From: CAZXYF01 sp964644705
GTDB taxonomy: Bacteria > Planctomycetota > Brocadiia > SM23-32
NCBI GenBank assembly: GCA_964644705.1
Contig: CAZXYF010000182.1
Location: forward strand, 1-6,506
DNA: 6,506 nt
Direction: 5' to 3'
Shown here in pieces: positions 1 through 6,320 of the stretch. The notes beneath the pieces are model-generated. The model was not told where the DNA came from, did not search any database, and saw only the letters and a program-made list of their open reading frames with translations. Every line of letters starts with the position of its first letter. The stretch's first letter is position 1. The position numbers and the translations under genes were made by a program.

Positions 1-51
1 AGAGTTATGCAGATTACTCATTACGGCATCCATGTTTCCGGATCAGGAGTT

Positions 52-117
52 CTGAAACGTACATAAAAAAACCGGATGACGCCCGCGGGCATCATCCGGG
101 TAGTGAGTACGTTTCAG
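52..117. repeat. 11-bp perfect inverted repeat enclosing the E1 terminator
   Basis: CTGAAACGTAC at 52-62 is the exact reverse complement of GTACGTTTCAG at 107-117. Together they bracket the whole terminator hairpin and its T-tract. In addition, the 9-mer TCAGGAGTT occurs as a direct repeat at 43-51 and 114-122; the right copy overlaps the end of the right inverted arm. The function is unknown. It could form an outer stem in a read-through transcript, or be the footprint of a tiny insertion. Confidence 0.7.
65..99 (-). terminator. Strong intrinsic terminator of the E1 gene
   Basis: Read on the minus strand, CCGGATGA (99-92) pairs with TCATCCGG (79-72). Inside it is one mismatch and a self-complementary GCCCGCGGGC core (90-81), and a run of seven T (71-65) follows. 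The stem begins about 29 nt after the TAA stop of E1. The plus strand lacks a T-run after the hairpin, so the terminator works only for leftward transcription. It ends the E1 transcript and marks the end of this gene block. Confidence 0.9.
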
Positions 118-127
118 GAGTTGCGCT

Positions 128-2434
128 TTACTCCGCGTAGCACGAACGGAGTGCCGCCTGCACGACGTCATCCACCTGCGGAAGGAAAGCCTTTTCAAGG
201 ACCTCCGACTGCGGTGAGATCGAATCAGCCGAACCAATTCGTTCGATGGGGGCATCCAGGTAATCAAATGCTTTGGTCTGGATCTGTGATGCGATCTCCG
301 CCGTGTAGCTTCCCGTTTTGCACGCCTGGCTGGCAACCACGCAGCTTCCGGTTTTTTTGATGGATTCCAGAATCGTTTCCATATCCAGCGGCATGAGCGA
401 ACGCGGATCGATAACTTCCGCCTCGACGTCGTGTTCCTCGGAGAGCGTTTCGGCCACCTCCGGTATGAAATCGGCCACAAATCCCCAGGCAACGATCGTA
501 ACATCCTCCCCTTTGCGGCGCACGGCTGCTTCACCGAAGGGAATGAGATACTCCTCCTCGGGGACCTCGGATCGGCGGTTATACAGCTGCTGGGATTCCA
601 CAAACACCACCGGGTTATCGTCGCGAATAGCCGTCTTCAGCAGGCCTTTCGCATCGTATGCGGTGGAGGGATAGACCACTTTCAGGCCGGGTGTGTGGGT
701 TGAATGCGACTCCAGGGCCTGGGAATGTTGTCCGCCGTAGCCCTTGCCCGCGCCGGTGGAGGTTCGCAGGACCATGGGGATGTTGTTCCGGCCGCCGCTC
801 ATGTAGTGCCATTTGGCTCCCTGGTTATAGAGTTGATCACCGGCCATGAACTCAAAATCGCTGTACATGAGCTCGACGACTGGTCGCATGCCGGTCATCG
901 CGGCGCCGACGCCCGTGCCGACGATAGCCGCTTCACTGATACTCGTGTTGAAAACGCGTTCGCGACCAAAAGCTTCGAGCAGGCCTTTGGTGACCTTGAA
1001 GGCTCCTCCGTAATCGGCTACATCTTCACCGTAGATCACCACGCGATCGTCTCGTTCCATCTCTTCAATCATTGCTTCGCGCAAAGCTTCTTTGAGCGTG
1101 ATGGTGCCGTCCTTGCGCTTGGGACGCGGTGGCTCTTCATACGTCCTCGCATCGGAATGTTCCGGCGGTACATCATCGGCAAAGGAGTCGGTGAAGACGT
1201 ACTTAGTCACTTCATCGGCCGGTGGGTCCGCTGCTTTGGCCGCGCGAATGGCCGCCTCTTCATGCCGGTTCTGGACGGTCTCTTCCAGGTCCTCGACCTC
1301 ATCCTCCTCGGCGACTCCCGTCTCAAGGATGGCCGATTTGAACGTATCGATGGGATCGATATCCCGCCAGGCTTTTTCTTCGTCTTTCTTGCGATACTCC
1401 GTTCGGGGATCACTCAGGCTATGCCCCTGGTAGCGGTAACACATGAGTTCCCGGAGGACGGGACCGTTGCCTTCGCGGGCGAGTTGTGCAGCGCGATTCA
1501 TCGAATCCCTCACCGCCAGAACGTCCATACCGTTGACGACTTCCGCATTCATCGCTTCCGGATGGAAACCAGCGGCCCGGCGCGAGAGATAATCCACATT
1601 GGTGACCTCGCCTCTCTGCTGTCCGGTCATGCCATAGTGGTTGTTGATGATGACGAAGATGGTGGGAACGCCGGAGTCGTTTTCGGACAGGTCATTGGTG
1701 AACTGCGCCATGGAGGCCATGTTGAGTGATTCGAGGACCACACCGTTGGAATAAGCGCCGTCTCCCGCAAAACAAACAACCACCTGATCGTCGTCCATGT
1801 AGCGGCAGCTGTAGCCCGCTCCCGTGGCGAGTGGGGTGGATCCGCCCACGATAGCGTTAGCACCAAGGTGGCCGGAGGCAAAGTCGGCGATGTGCATTCC
1901 GCCGCCGCGTCCCCGGCAGTATCCGTCTTCCTTGCCGAACAGTTCGGCGATGGTGCGGTAAATGTGCTCGTCCTTGGCCTTCTCCCGTAGCTCTGCTCCG
2001 CTGAGCGATTGAGCATCCTCGGTGTCCAGCCAGTCGCGAATTTGTTCCTCGTCGCGTTCACGTATGGCCGAATAGCCTTTAGCTATGCCATCGCCGTGTC
2101 CGCGATGCGTGCTTGTGATCAGATCGTGCAGCCCAATACTTGCGCACGCCCCAACGCTGGTGGCCTCCTGGCCGATGGACAGATGGGTGGGGCCACGGTA
2201 CTGGAAGTTCATCTTGCGCAAAGGAGCGAACTGTTGATGGCGCAGCGCCAGTATCATCTGCTCGAAAGCGCGGATGCTGAGCATCCACTCCAGCATGTCC
2301 ATAGCATCATCTGAATCCAGCGTCCCGCCGCTCAGTTCGTCGTTGAGGGACTTGTCATACTGGAACGCGGGAATAGAGGGGAATTCCAGCGTTCGGGCTT
2401 CAAAATCGGGGTAAACGGAGATGTCGCGTACCAC
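128..2434 (-). CDS. Fused alpha/beta E1 component of a thiamine-diphosphate 2-oxoacid dehydrogenase (pyruvate or branched-chain type)
   Basis: This 768-residue protein joins E1 alpha and E1 beta in one chain. E1 decarboxylates a 2-oxoacid on thiamine diphosphate and passes the acyl group to lipoyl-E2 in the cytoplasm. The alpha half (about residues 45-400) shows THRGHGDG at 109-116, GRGGGMHIAD at 175-184, the cofactor motif GDG at 224-226 with NN at 264-265, and the loop motif HSLSDP at 338-343. A charged linker (about 400-443) leads to the beta half (about 444-768), with YGEDVADYGG at 468-477, the probable cofactor-activating Glu501 in SISEA, and GGQHSQ at 567-572. HSxSDP and GRGGGMH resemble pyruvate or acetoin dehydrogenases more than branched-chain enzymes, but the substrate cannot be settled here. 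The start is GTG, chosen because GGAGGA lies 6 nt upstream; the stop is TAA. No E2 or E3 gene is visible nearby, and the gene appears to be transcribed alone. Fused E1 chains are common in Bacteroidota. Confidence 0.93.
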   Translation of the reverse strand: MVRDISVYPDFEARTLEFPSIPAFQYDKSLNDELSGGTLDSDDAMDMLEWMLSIRAFEQMILALRHQQFAPLRKMNFQYRGPTHLSIGQEATSVGACASIGLHDLITSTHRGHGDGIAKGYSAIRERDEEQIRDWLDTEDAQSLSGAELREKAKDEHIYRTIAELFGKEDGYCRGRGGGMHIADFASGHLGANAIVGGSTPLATGAGYSCRYMDDDQVVVCFAGDGAYSNGVVLESLNMASMAQFTNDLSENDSGVPTIFVIINNHYGMTGQQRGEVTNVDYLSRRAAGFHPEAMNAEVVNGMDVLAVRDSMNRAAQLAREGNGPVLRELMCYRYQGHSLSDPRTEYRKKDEEKAWRDIDPIDTFKSAILETGVAEEDEVEDLEETVQNRHEEAAIRAAKAADPPADEVTKYVFTDSFADDVPPEHSDARTYEEPPRPKRKDGTITLKEALREAMIEEMERDDRVVIYGEDVADYGGAFKVTKGLLEAFGRERVFNTSISEAAIVGTGVGAAMTGMRPVVELMYSDFEFMAGDQLYNQGAKWHYMSGGRNNIPMVLRTSTGAGKGYGGQHSQALESHSTHTPGLKVVYPSTAYDAKGLLKTAIRDDNPVVFVESQQLYNRRSEVPEEEYLIPFGEAAVRRKGEDVTIVAWGFVADFIPEVAETLSEEHDVEAEVIDPRSLMPLDMETILESIKKTGSCVVASQACKTGSYTAEIASQIQTKAFDYLDAPIERIGSADSISPQSEVLEKAFLPQVDDVVQAALRSCYAE

Positions 2435-2440
2435 GTCTGG

Positions 2441-2446
2441 TCCTCC
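2441..2446 (-). promoter_or_regulatory. Shine-Dalgarno of the E1 gene, supporting a GTG start
   Basis: The minus strand reads GGAGGA here, followed by a 6-nt spacer and then GTG at 2434-2432. This strong, well-spaced site decides the GTG start. No ATG in this frame has a comparable site near it. Confidence 0.75.
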
Positions 2447-2460
2447 GTAGGAATTGTAGG

Positions 2461-2489
2461 AAAAATAAATATCGAAATCTGGACATCAA
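2461..2489 (-). promoter_or_regulatory. Possible weak promoter region for the E1 gene
   Basis: An AT-rich stretch lies just upstream of the E1 RBS. TTGATG (2489-2484) could serve as a -35 element, and TATTTA (2471-2466) or TATTTT (2467-2462) as a -10 element, but the spacings (12 or 16 nt) and matches are mediocre. The Bacteroidota consensus (TTTG then TAnnTTTG) is not clearly present. A separate promoter is expected from the 248-bp gap and the hairpins after clpX. The assignment is tentative. Confidence 0.2.
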
Positions 2490-2619
2490 GTCCGATGGGT
2501 CGGCGCCAGTACGGAATTGGGCCGTTCGAATCCAGATCCGCTTTTTCAGACGGAGCCTAACCCCCGGGATGTCCCGGTGTGGGGTCATTGGATGCTTTGC
2601 GGATCCATGTGCAGGGAGT

Positions 2620-2661
2620 AAAACTCAAGAGGGCACGCACACGAATTGCAGCGGGCCCTCT
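2620..2661 (-). terminator. Possible weak terminator after clpX
   Basis: On the minus strand AGAGGGC (2661-2655) can pair with GCCCTCT (2634-2628) across a 20-nt loop. It is followed by a weak T-tract (TGAGTTTTA). The position, about 22 nt beyond the clpX stop, suits the end of the tig-clpP-clpX operon. The large loop and interrupted T-run make it weak. Its first arm also belongs to a competing hairpin at 2656-2672. Confidence 0.35.
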
Positions 2662-2672
2662 CGGAGAGAGGG
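2656..2672 (-). other. Tight hairpin overlapping the clpX terminator arm
   Basis: CCCTCTC (2656-2662) and GAGAGGG (2666-2672) form a perfect 7-bp stem with a 3-nt loop, 10 nt after the clpX stop on the minus strand. It shares 2656-2661 with the longer hairpin at 2628-2661, so the two cannot form together. It has no T-run of its own. Confidence 0.45.
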
Positions 2673-2682
2673 GGGAGGCTGG

Positions 2683-3945
2683 TTAGGCGCTCTTGCGGTG
2701 TTTTTGTTCGAAGAGACTGCGTTCACCCCGGACCACTTCCGGTCCCACCACATAGGTTTGGCCTTTGGGTTGCGAGGGCAGATGGAACAGCGGATCAAGC
2801 ATAACTTTCTCCATCACCGTGCGCAGGCCACGCGCGCCGGTGCCTTTGTCCTTGGCATTGCGGGCGATCTCGGCCAGCGCTTCCTCGCTGAATTCAAGAT
2901 GGGAATCCTCGAATTCAAAGAACTTCTTATACTGCTGCACCAGGGCGTTTCGGGGTTCCAGCAGAACCTGAACAAGTTCTTCTTCACCCAGGGGCATCAG
3001 GGGAGCGATAACCGGCATACGGCCCACGATTTCCGGGATGAGCCCGAATTTGATCAGGTCATCATCGGTCACCAGGCTCAATGCCCTGGCCAGTTCATCA
3101 GTCTCGTCCTCGACCTCGTTGTCATCGCCGCCGGCGCCAAAGCCGATTTGCTGTTGATTCGTTCGTTTTTGAACCACTTCCTCGATGCCGGAAAAACTCC
3201 CGCCACAGATGAACAGAATATCGGTGGTGTCGATCTGGATATACTGCTCTTCGGGATGCTTACGTCCCGCGTGGGTGGGAACGTTGGCGGTGGTACCTTC
3301 CAGCATTTTCAGCAGTGCCTGCTGGACTCCTTCACCACTGACGTCGCGGGTGATACTGGTATTCTGGCTGGTCTTGCCGATCTTGTCGATTTCATCGACG
3401 TAGATGATGCCCTGTTGCGCGCGTTCAACATCGAATTCCGCGGCCTGAATCAGCTTCAGGAGCACATTTTCGACATCTTCGCCCACGTAGCCCGCTTCCG
3501 TCAGGGTCGTGGCGTCCGCGATGGCAAACGGCACATTCAATGTCCGCGCCAGGACCTGGGCGATGAGCGTTTTACCGCATCCAGACGGTCCGACGAGAAG
3601 AACGTTGCTTTTATCAAGTTCGACATCGTCGGACATTTTGTTGGCGATGCGTTTATAGTGATTGTGCACGGCCACGGAGACCGTCTTCTTGGCCTGTTCC
3701 TGGCCGACCACATATTCATCGAGCATATCTTTTATTTCAGGAGGGGCAGGAATCCGTTCGACAGGCGTCGTATCACCGTCATAGGCGGTCTCCTGCTGTA
3801 CGATTGAATGGCAGAGCTCGACGCATTCATCGCAGATAAAAGTATCCTGACTGCCTCGAATAAGGCGCTGCACGTCGTCGTAGCTTTTGCCACAAAATGA
3901 GCATGCTTCGCGGTGGTAATCCTCGTTGTCCTGATTACCGGGCAT
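2683..3945 (-). CDS. clpX: ATP-dependent Clp protease ATP-binding subunit ClpX
   Basis: This 420-residue AAA+ unfoldase is of normal family length. It recognises tagged or misfolded proteins, unfolds them with ATP and threads them into ClpP in the cytoplasm. The N-terminal zinc-binding domain has Cys15, Cys18, Cys38 and Cys41 (CSFC...CDEC). Walker A is GPSGCGKT at 119-126 (GPTGSGKT is more usual), the pore loop is GYVG at 152-155, and Walker B ends in VDEID at 183-187. The RKH loop is at 228-230. The IGF tripeptide that docks into ClpP is at 267-269, followed by an acidic insert (about 273-284, rich in D and E). The sensor-2 motif GARGLR is at 370-375. The start is ATG with AGGAG 6 nt upstream; the stop is TAA. 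It lies 53 bp after clpP in the same direction and is most likely co-transcribed with it. All key elements are intact, so the enzyme should be functional. Confidence 0.97.
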   Translation of the reverse strand: MPGNQDNEDYHREACSFCGKSYDDVQRLIRGSQDTFICDECVELCHSIVQQETAYDGDTTPVERIPAPPEIKDMLDEYVVGQEQAKKTVSVAVHNHYKRIANKMSDDVELDKSNVLLVGPSGCGKTLIAQVLARTLNVPFAIADATTLTEAGYVGEDVENVLLKLIQAAEFDVERAQQGIIYVDEIDKIGKTSQNTSITRDVSGEGVQQALLKMLEGTTANVPTHAGRKHPEEQYIQIDTTDILFICGGSFSGIEEVVQKRTNQQQIGFGAGGDDNEVEDETDELARALSLVTDDDLIKFGLIPEIVGRMPVIAPLMPLGEEELVQVLLEPRNALVQQYKKFFEFEDSHLEFSEEALAEIARNAKDKGTGARGLRTVMEKVMLDPLFHLPSQPKGQTYVVGPEVVRGERSLFEQKHRKSA

Positions 3946-3951
3946 CTTGAA

Positions 3952-3956
3952 CTCCT
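3952..3956 (-). promoter_or_regulatory. Shine-Dalgarno of clpX
   Basis: The minus strand reads AGGAG here, 6 nt before the ATG at 3945-3943. This supports the chosen start, which leaves the usual short lead before the zinc-binding domain. Confidence 0.65.
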
Positions 3957-3998
3957 GTAGTTAGTAGTATGGTTCTGTCGTGACCGGGAACGGAAAAC

Positions 3999-4640
3999 TC
4001 AGTCGTCCTGAGGACGGTCCCCAGGTGACGACAGTATTTCATCCACAAGTCCGTAATCTCGTGCTTCCGATGCCGAGAGATAGAACTCCCGATCGGTATC
4101 GCGCGAGATCTTGTCCAGCGGCTGATCTGTGTGATCCGCCAGAATCTGATTGATCCACTTCTCTAGTTTAACCATTTCATCGGCATGAATGCTAATGTCC
4201 GCCGCCGTTCCTTCCATGCCACCCCATGGTTGATGCAGCATAACACGGGAGTGGGGGAGGCTGAAACGTTTCTCGGGAGCGCCACCGGCCAGCAGAACGG
4301 CCGCTACGCTATAGGCCTGTCCGACCACGTAGGTCGAAACGTCGGGTTCAATAAGCTGCATGGTGTCGTAAATGGCTAAACCGCTGGTGACCATGCCTCC
4401 CATTGAGTGGATATAAATGTGGATATCCTGATTTTTATTCTCATTCTGAAGGTATAAAAGTTGGGCAATTACGGTGTTGGCAACCGAGTCGTTGATGACC
4501 GAACCAATAAAAATGATGCGGTCCTCAAGAAGACGGGAAAAAATATCATAGCCCCGTTCTCCGTGAGCGGTTTTCTTCACGACCATGGGCACCATGCCAC
4601 CACCACCTTGACCTTTCGGCGAGGCGGTTTGCTCAGACAT
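3999..4640 (-). CDS. clpP: ATP-dependent Clp protease proteolytic subunit ClpP, with an unusual active site
   Basis: This 213-residue ClpP-family serine peptidase is close to the E. coli length of 207. Fourteen subunits normally form a barrel that degrades chains fed by ClpX. Family features include GERGYDIFSRLLEDRIIF at 27-44, YDTMQLI at 91-97, RVMLHQPWGG at 132-141 and YGLVDEIL at 196-203. Ser111 (GQAYSVAA) and His136 match the catalytic Ser and His. The position of the triad Asp holds Glu185 (RDTDREFYLS; usually RDTxRD). The NSPGG oxyanion motif reads HSMGG at 78-82, and ASMGA reads YSVAA. The start is uncertain: ATG at 4640 gives a normal length, while an in-frame GTG at 4667 would add nine residues. 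Neither has an ideally spaced RBS (GAGGAAG lies 11 nt before the ATG). It lies 56 bp after tig and 53 bp before clpX. It could be the sole ClpP or a specialised paralogue. Confidence 0.93.
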   Translation of the reverse strand: MSEQTASPKGQGGGGMVPMVVKKTAHGERGYDIFSRLLEDRIIFIGSVINDSVANTVIAQLLYLQNENKNQDIHIYIHSMGGMVTSGLAIYDTMQLIEPDVSTYVVGQAYSVAAVLLAGGAPEKRFSLPHSRVMLHQPWGGMEGTAADISIHADEMVKLEKWINQILADHTDQPLDKISRDTDREFYLSASEARDYGLVDEILSSPGDRPQDD

Positions 4641-4696
4641 CGGATGTTCTGCTTCCTCGTGTGTCACTGTTTATGTTGTCCTGGTAAGTATGCAGT

Positions 4697-6241
4697 TTAT
4701 TCGTTGTCGGATTCTTCGGTTGCGGACTCTTCATTGTCGACATCTGTTTCAGATTCGGGTTCCGCCGTCTCATCCGTCTCGGATTCGACTTCCAGATCCC
4801 CGGCGGTTGCCTCCGCTTCCTCCTGCCCCTCCTGGCTGAACTCTTCCGGAGAGACCTTCGTGACATTCGCGTGTTCGAGGAGGTGCTCCACCGTTTTTTC
4901 ACTGCGCAGATCGGATCGCAGCGAGCTCATCATATCGTTTTTCTCCAGATACTTCCGGGCTTGCTCCACGGACCAGTCCTGACGTCCGGCGAGAGCACGG
5001 ACCTGTTCCTGCACCTCATCATCAAGCACGTAGATGCGTTCTTTATCGGCAATCTGCCGCAGGAGGAATGTGCTTTTCAGGTTCCGCTTTGCCATCTCGC
5101 GGGACCGATGTGCCTGGCTCCGGGCGAATTGTTCGGCCTCTTCGCGGGATTGCCCTTCGCGCAGCGCTCGGGTCAGCAACCGCTGCATCTCATCTTGCGT
5201 TGCCTTTTGCACGAGGGCATCGGGCATCTCCATATCAACCTGCTCCAGCAGCTTGTCGGTCAACATCTGACGGGTGATGTTCTGCTCCTGCTCCTCAACA
5301 TTACGTTCGAGACGGTCGGCAATGAACTCCCGGAGCTCATCCACGCTGTCCATGTTCATCGTTTCCGCGAGTTCATCATTGATTTCAGGGGATTCGCGGC
5401 GGTAAACTTCCTCGATTTCAACGACCAGCTCCACCGGTTCGTCGGTCATGTCTTCCAGTAGATCACCGTCTTCGGGCAGGTTGTCTTCCAGCAGTTCGCC
5501 CTCGATTTCAATGGTGTCGCCGGCCTCCGCACCTGTTATGGCGCCTTTGATCCCCTCGACCTTGAACGGTCCGATCTGTTTCTCCTCGGGAACGAATTCC
5601 ACTTCGTTGCTCCACTGGGCTTCCTCGTCGCCCGGAACGTGGAGTTGGGCAGTGATGTAATCCTCAATGTCGATGCCACCTTCTTCAACCTCCTCCCAGC
5701 TGGCCATTTGCTGGGCAAAACGCTCCATTTCCTGGTCGATCATCTCTTCGCTAACTTCCTGGGCCGGGACTTCAATTTCAAGGCCCTTGTATTGTTCTTC
5801 CTCGATCTCGACCTGTGGCAGGACCTGGACCGTGAAATCACATTCAATGGGTTCGCCAACTTCCCAGTCCATCTCGTCAGGATCCGGTCCGTCCTCGGTT
5901 GCAACAACTGAGAGGTCATGTTCCTGCACTGCGGCGTCATACGCCTCCTGCAGGACGGAGCCGACCAGGTCATCGGTCAGCCGGCTTCCATACCGTTTTT
6001 TGACCAGCCCGAGAGGTGCGTTGCCGGGGCGGAATCCGGGGACCTGGGCATTTTTCTGCAGTCGTTTGAGTTCCTCCTCGAATCGGTTCTCAAGGAACTC
6101 AGCATCGATGTGGGCGTGAATGGTACATTTGCATTCGCCGTCCCAGGAGACCTCGGTGCGAATGTCCTCGTTTTCCTGCTCCGTCGTCTCAGTATCCGCG
6201 GAAGCCATCGCCTGTTCCGTATCTTCAGTATCTTCAGCCAT
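4697..6241 (-). CDS. tig: Trigger factor, ribosome-associated chaperone, with acidic extensions
   Basis: This 514-residue protein is longer than E. coli trigger factor (432). It binds the ribosome near the exit tunnel and shields nascent chains. The N-terminal ribosome-binding domain (about 28-140) has the signature GFRPGNAP at 69-76, about 26 residues later than in E. coli because of an acidic lead. The middle PPIase-like domain (about 185-280) is degenerate: it keeps GIKG...GAEAGD (230-242) but lacks the usual IPGFE, so isomerase activity is doubtful. The helical C-terminal chaperone region (about 285-462) is followed by a 52-residue tail with 23 acidic and no basic residues. The start is ATG at 6241, chosen because GAGGA lies 7 nt upstream; a TTG one codon earlier is too close to the RBS. 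It is the first gene of the probable tig-clpP-clpX operon. Confidence 0.95.
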   Translation of the reverse strand: MAEDTEDTEQAMASADTETTEQENEDIRTEVSWDGECKCTIHAHIDAEFLENRFEEELKRLQKNAQVPGFRPGNAPLGLVKKRYGSRLTDDLVGSVLQEAYDAAVQEHDLSVVATEDGPDPDEMDWEVGEPIECDFTVQVLPQVEIEEEQYKGLEIEVPAQEVSEEMIDQEMERFAQQMASWEEVEEGGIDIEDYITAQLHVPGDEEAQWSNEVEFVPEEKQIGPFKVEGIKGAITGAEAGDTIEIEGELLEDNLPEDGDLLEDMTDEPVELVVEIEEVYRRESPEINDELAETMNMDSVDELREFIADRLERNVEEQEQNITRQMLTDKLLEQVDMEMPDALVQKATQDEMQRLLTRALREGQSREEAEQFARSQAHRSREMAKRNLKSTFLLRQIADKERIYVLDDEVQEQVRALAGRQDWSVEQARKYLEKNDMMSSLRSDLRSEKTVEHLLEHANVTKVSPEEFSQEGQEEAEATAGDLEVESETDETAEPESETDVDNEESATEESDNE

Positions 6242-6248
6242 CAATTCA

Positions 6249-6253
6249 TCCTC
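6249..6253 (-). promoter_or_regulatory. Shine-Dalgarno of tig, deciding the ATG start
   Basis: The minus strand reads GAGGA, 7 nt before the ATG at 6241-6239. The in-frame TTG one codon upstream would have a spacer of only 4 nt, so the ATG is preferred. Confidence 0.65.
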
Positions 6254-6291
6254 AGGTAAGCGCTAAACAGGTAAATTAAGTCCGTATATAG

Positions 6292-6314
6292 AAAAAACAG
6301 GGCTCAACCCTGTT
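6292..6314 (-). terminator. Hairpin plus U-tract in the tig leader (terminator or attenuator-like)
   Basis: On the minus strand AACAGGG (6314-6308) pairs with CCCTGTT (6302-6296) over a 5-nt loop, and the T-run extends to 6292. This has the shape of an intrinsic terminator, about 50 bp upstream of the tig start codon. It lies downstream of the candidate promoter at 6321-6350, so it may be a leader element or an operator-like palindrome. Alternatively it terminates a gene beyond the right edge, in which case tig would need another promoter. The plus strand has no T-run, so it acts only leftward. Confidence 0.6.
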
Positions 6315-6320
6315 ACGTTC

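Larger units (their letters stand above)
2683..6241 (-). other. Probable tig-clpP-clpX operon
   Basis: Three co-directional protein quality-control genes are separated by about 56 and 53 bp, with no convincing terminator hairpin in either gap. The same gene order is widespread in bacteria. A candidate promoter lies before tig and a candidate terminator after clpX. Internal promoters cannot be excluded. Confidence 0.75.

Noticed and set aside
1..42. Possible end of another gene at the left edge
   Set aside because: Too short to show any reading frame or family signal; nothing can be supported.
704..1729. A 341-codon open frame on the plus strand antisense to the E1 gene
   Set aside because: It is a shadow of the E1 coding frame; its protein shows no family features and the E1 assignment is secure.
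2520..2536. GTTCGAATCC, resembling a tRNA T-loop, suggesting a tRNA remnant or attachment site
   Set aside because: The flanking bases do not form a T-stem (only the closing G-C pairs) and no acceptor, anticodon arm or CCA end is present on either strand.
2564..2577. CCGGG-ATGT-CCCGG hairpin in the clpX-E1 gap as a terminator
   Set aside because: The stem is real but no T-run follows on either strand, so it is not called a terminator.
2569..3807. A 412-codon open frame on the plus strand antisense to clpX
   Set aside because: It mirrors the codon pattern of clpX, has no recognisable domain, and the clpX reading is certain by its motifs.
4004..4016. CGTCCT-G-AGGACG palindrome near the clpP 3' end
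   Set aside because: It lies within the last codons of clpP, forms only a short RNA stem and has no T-run; probably chance.
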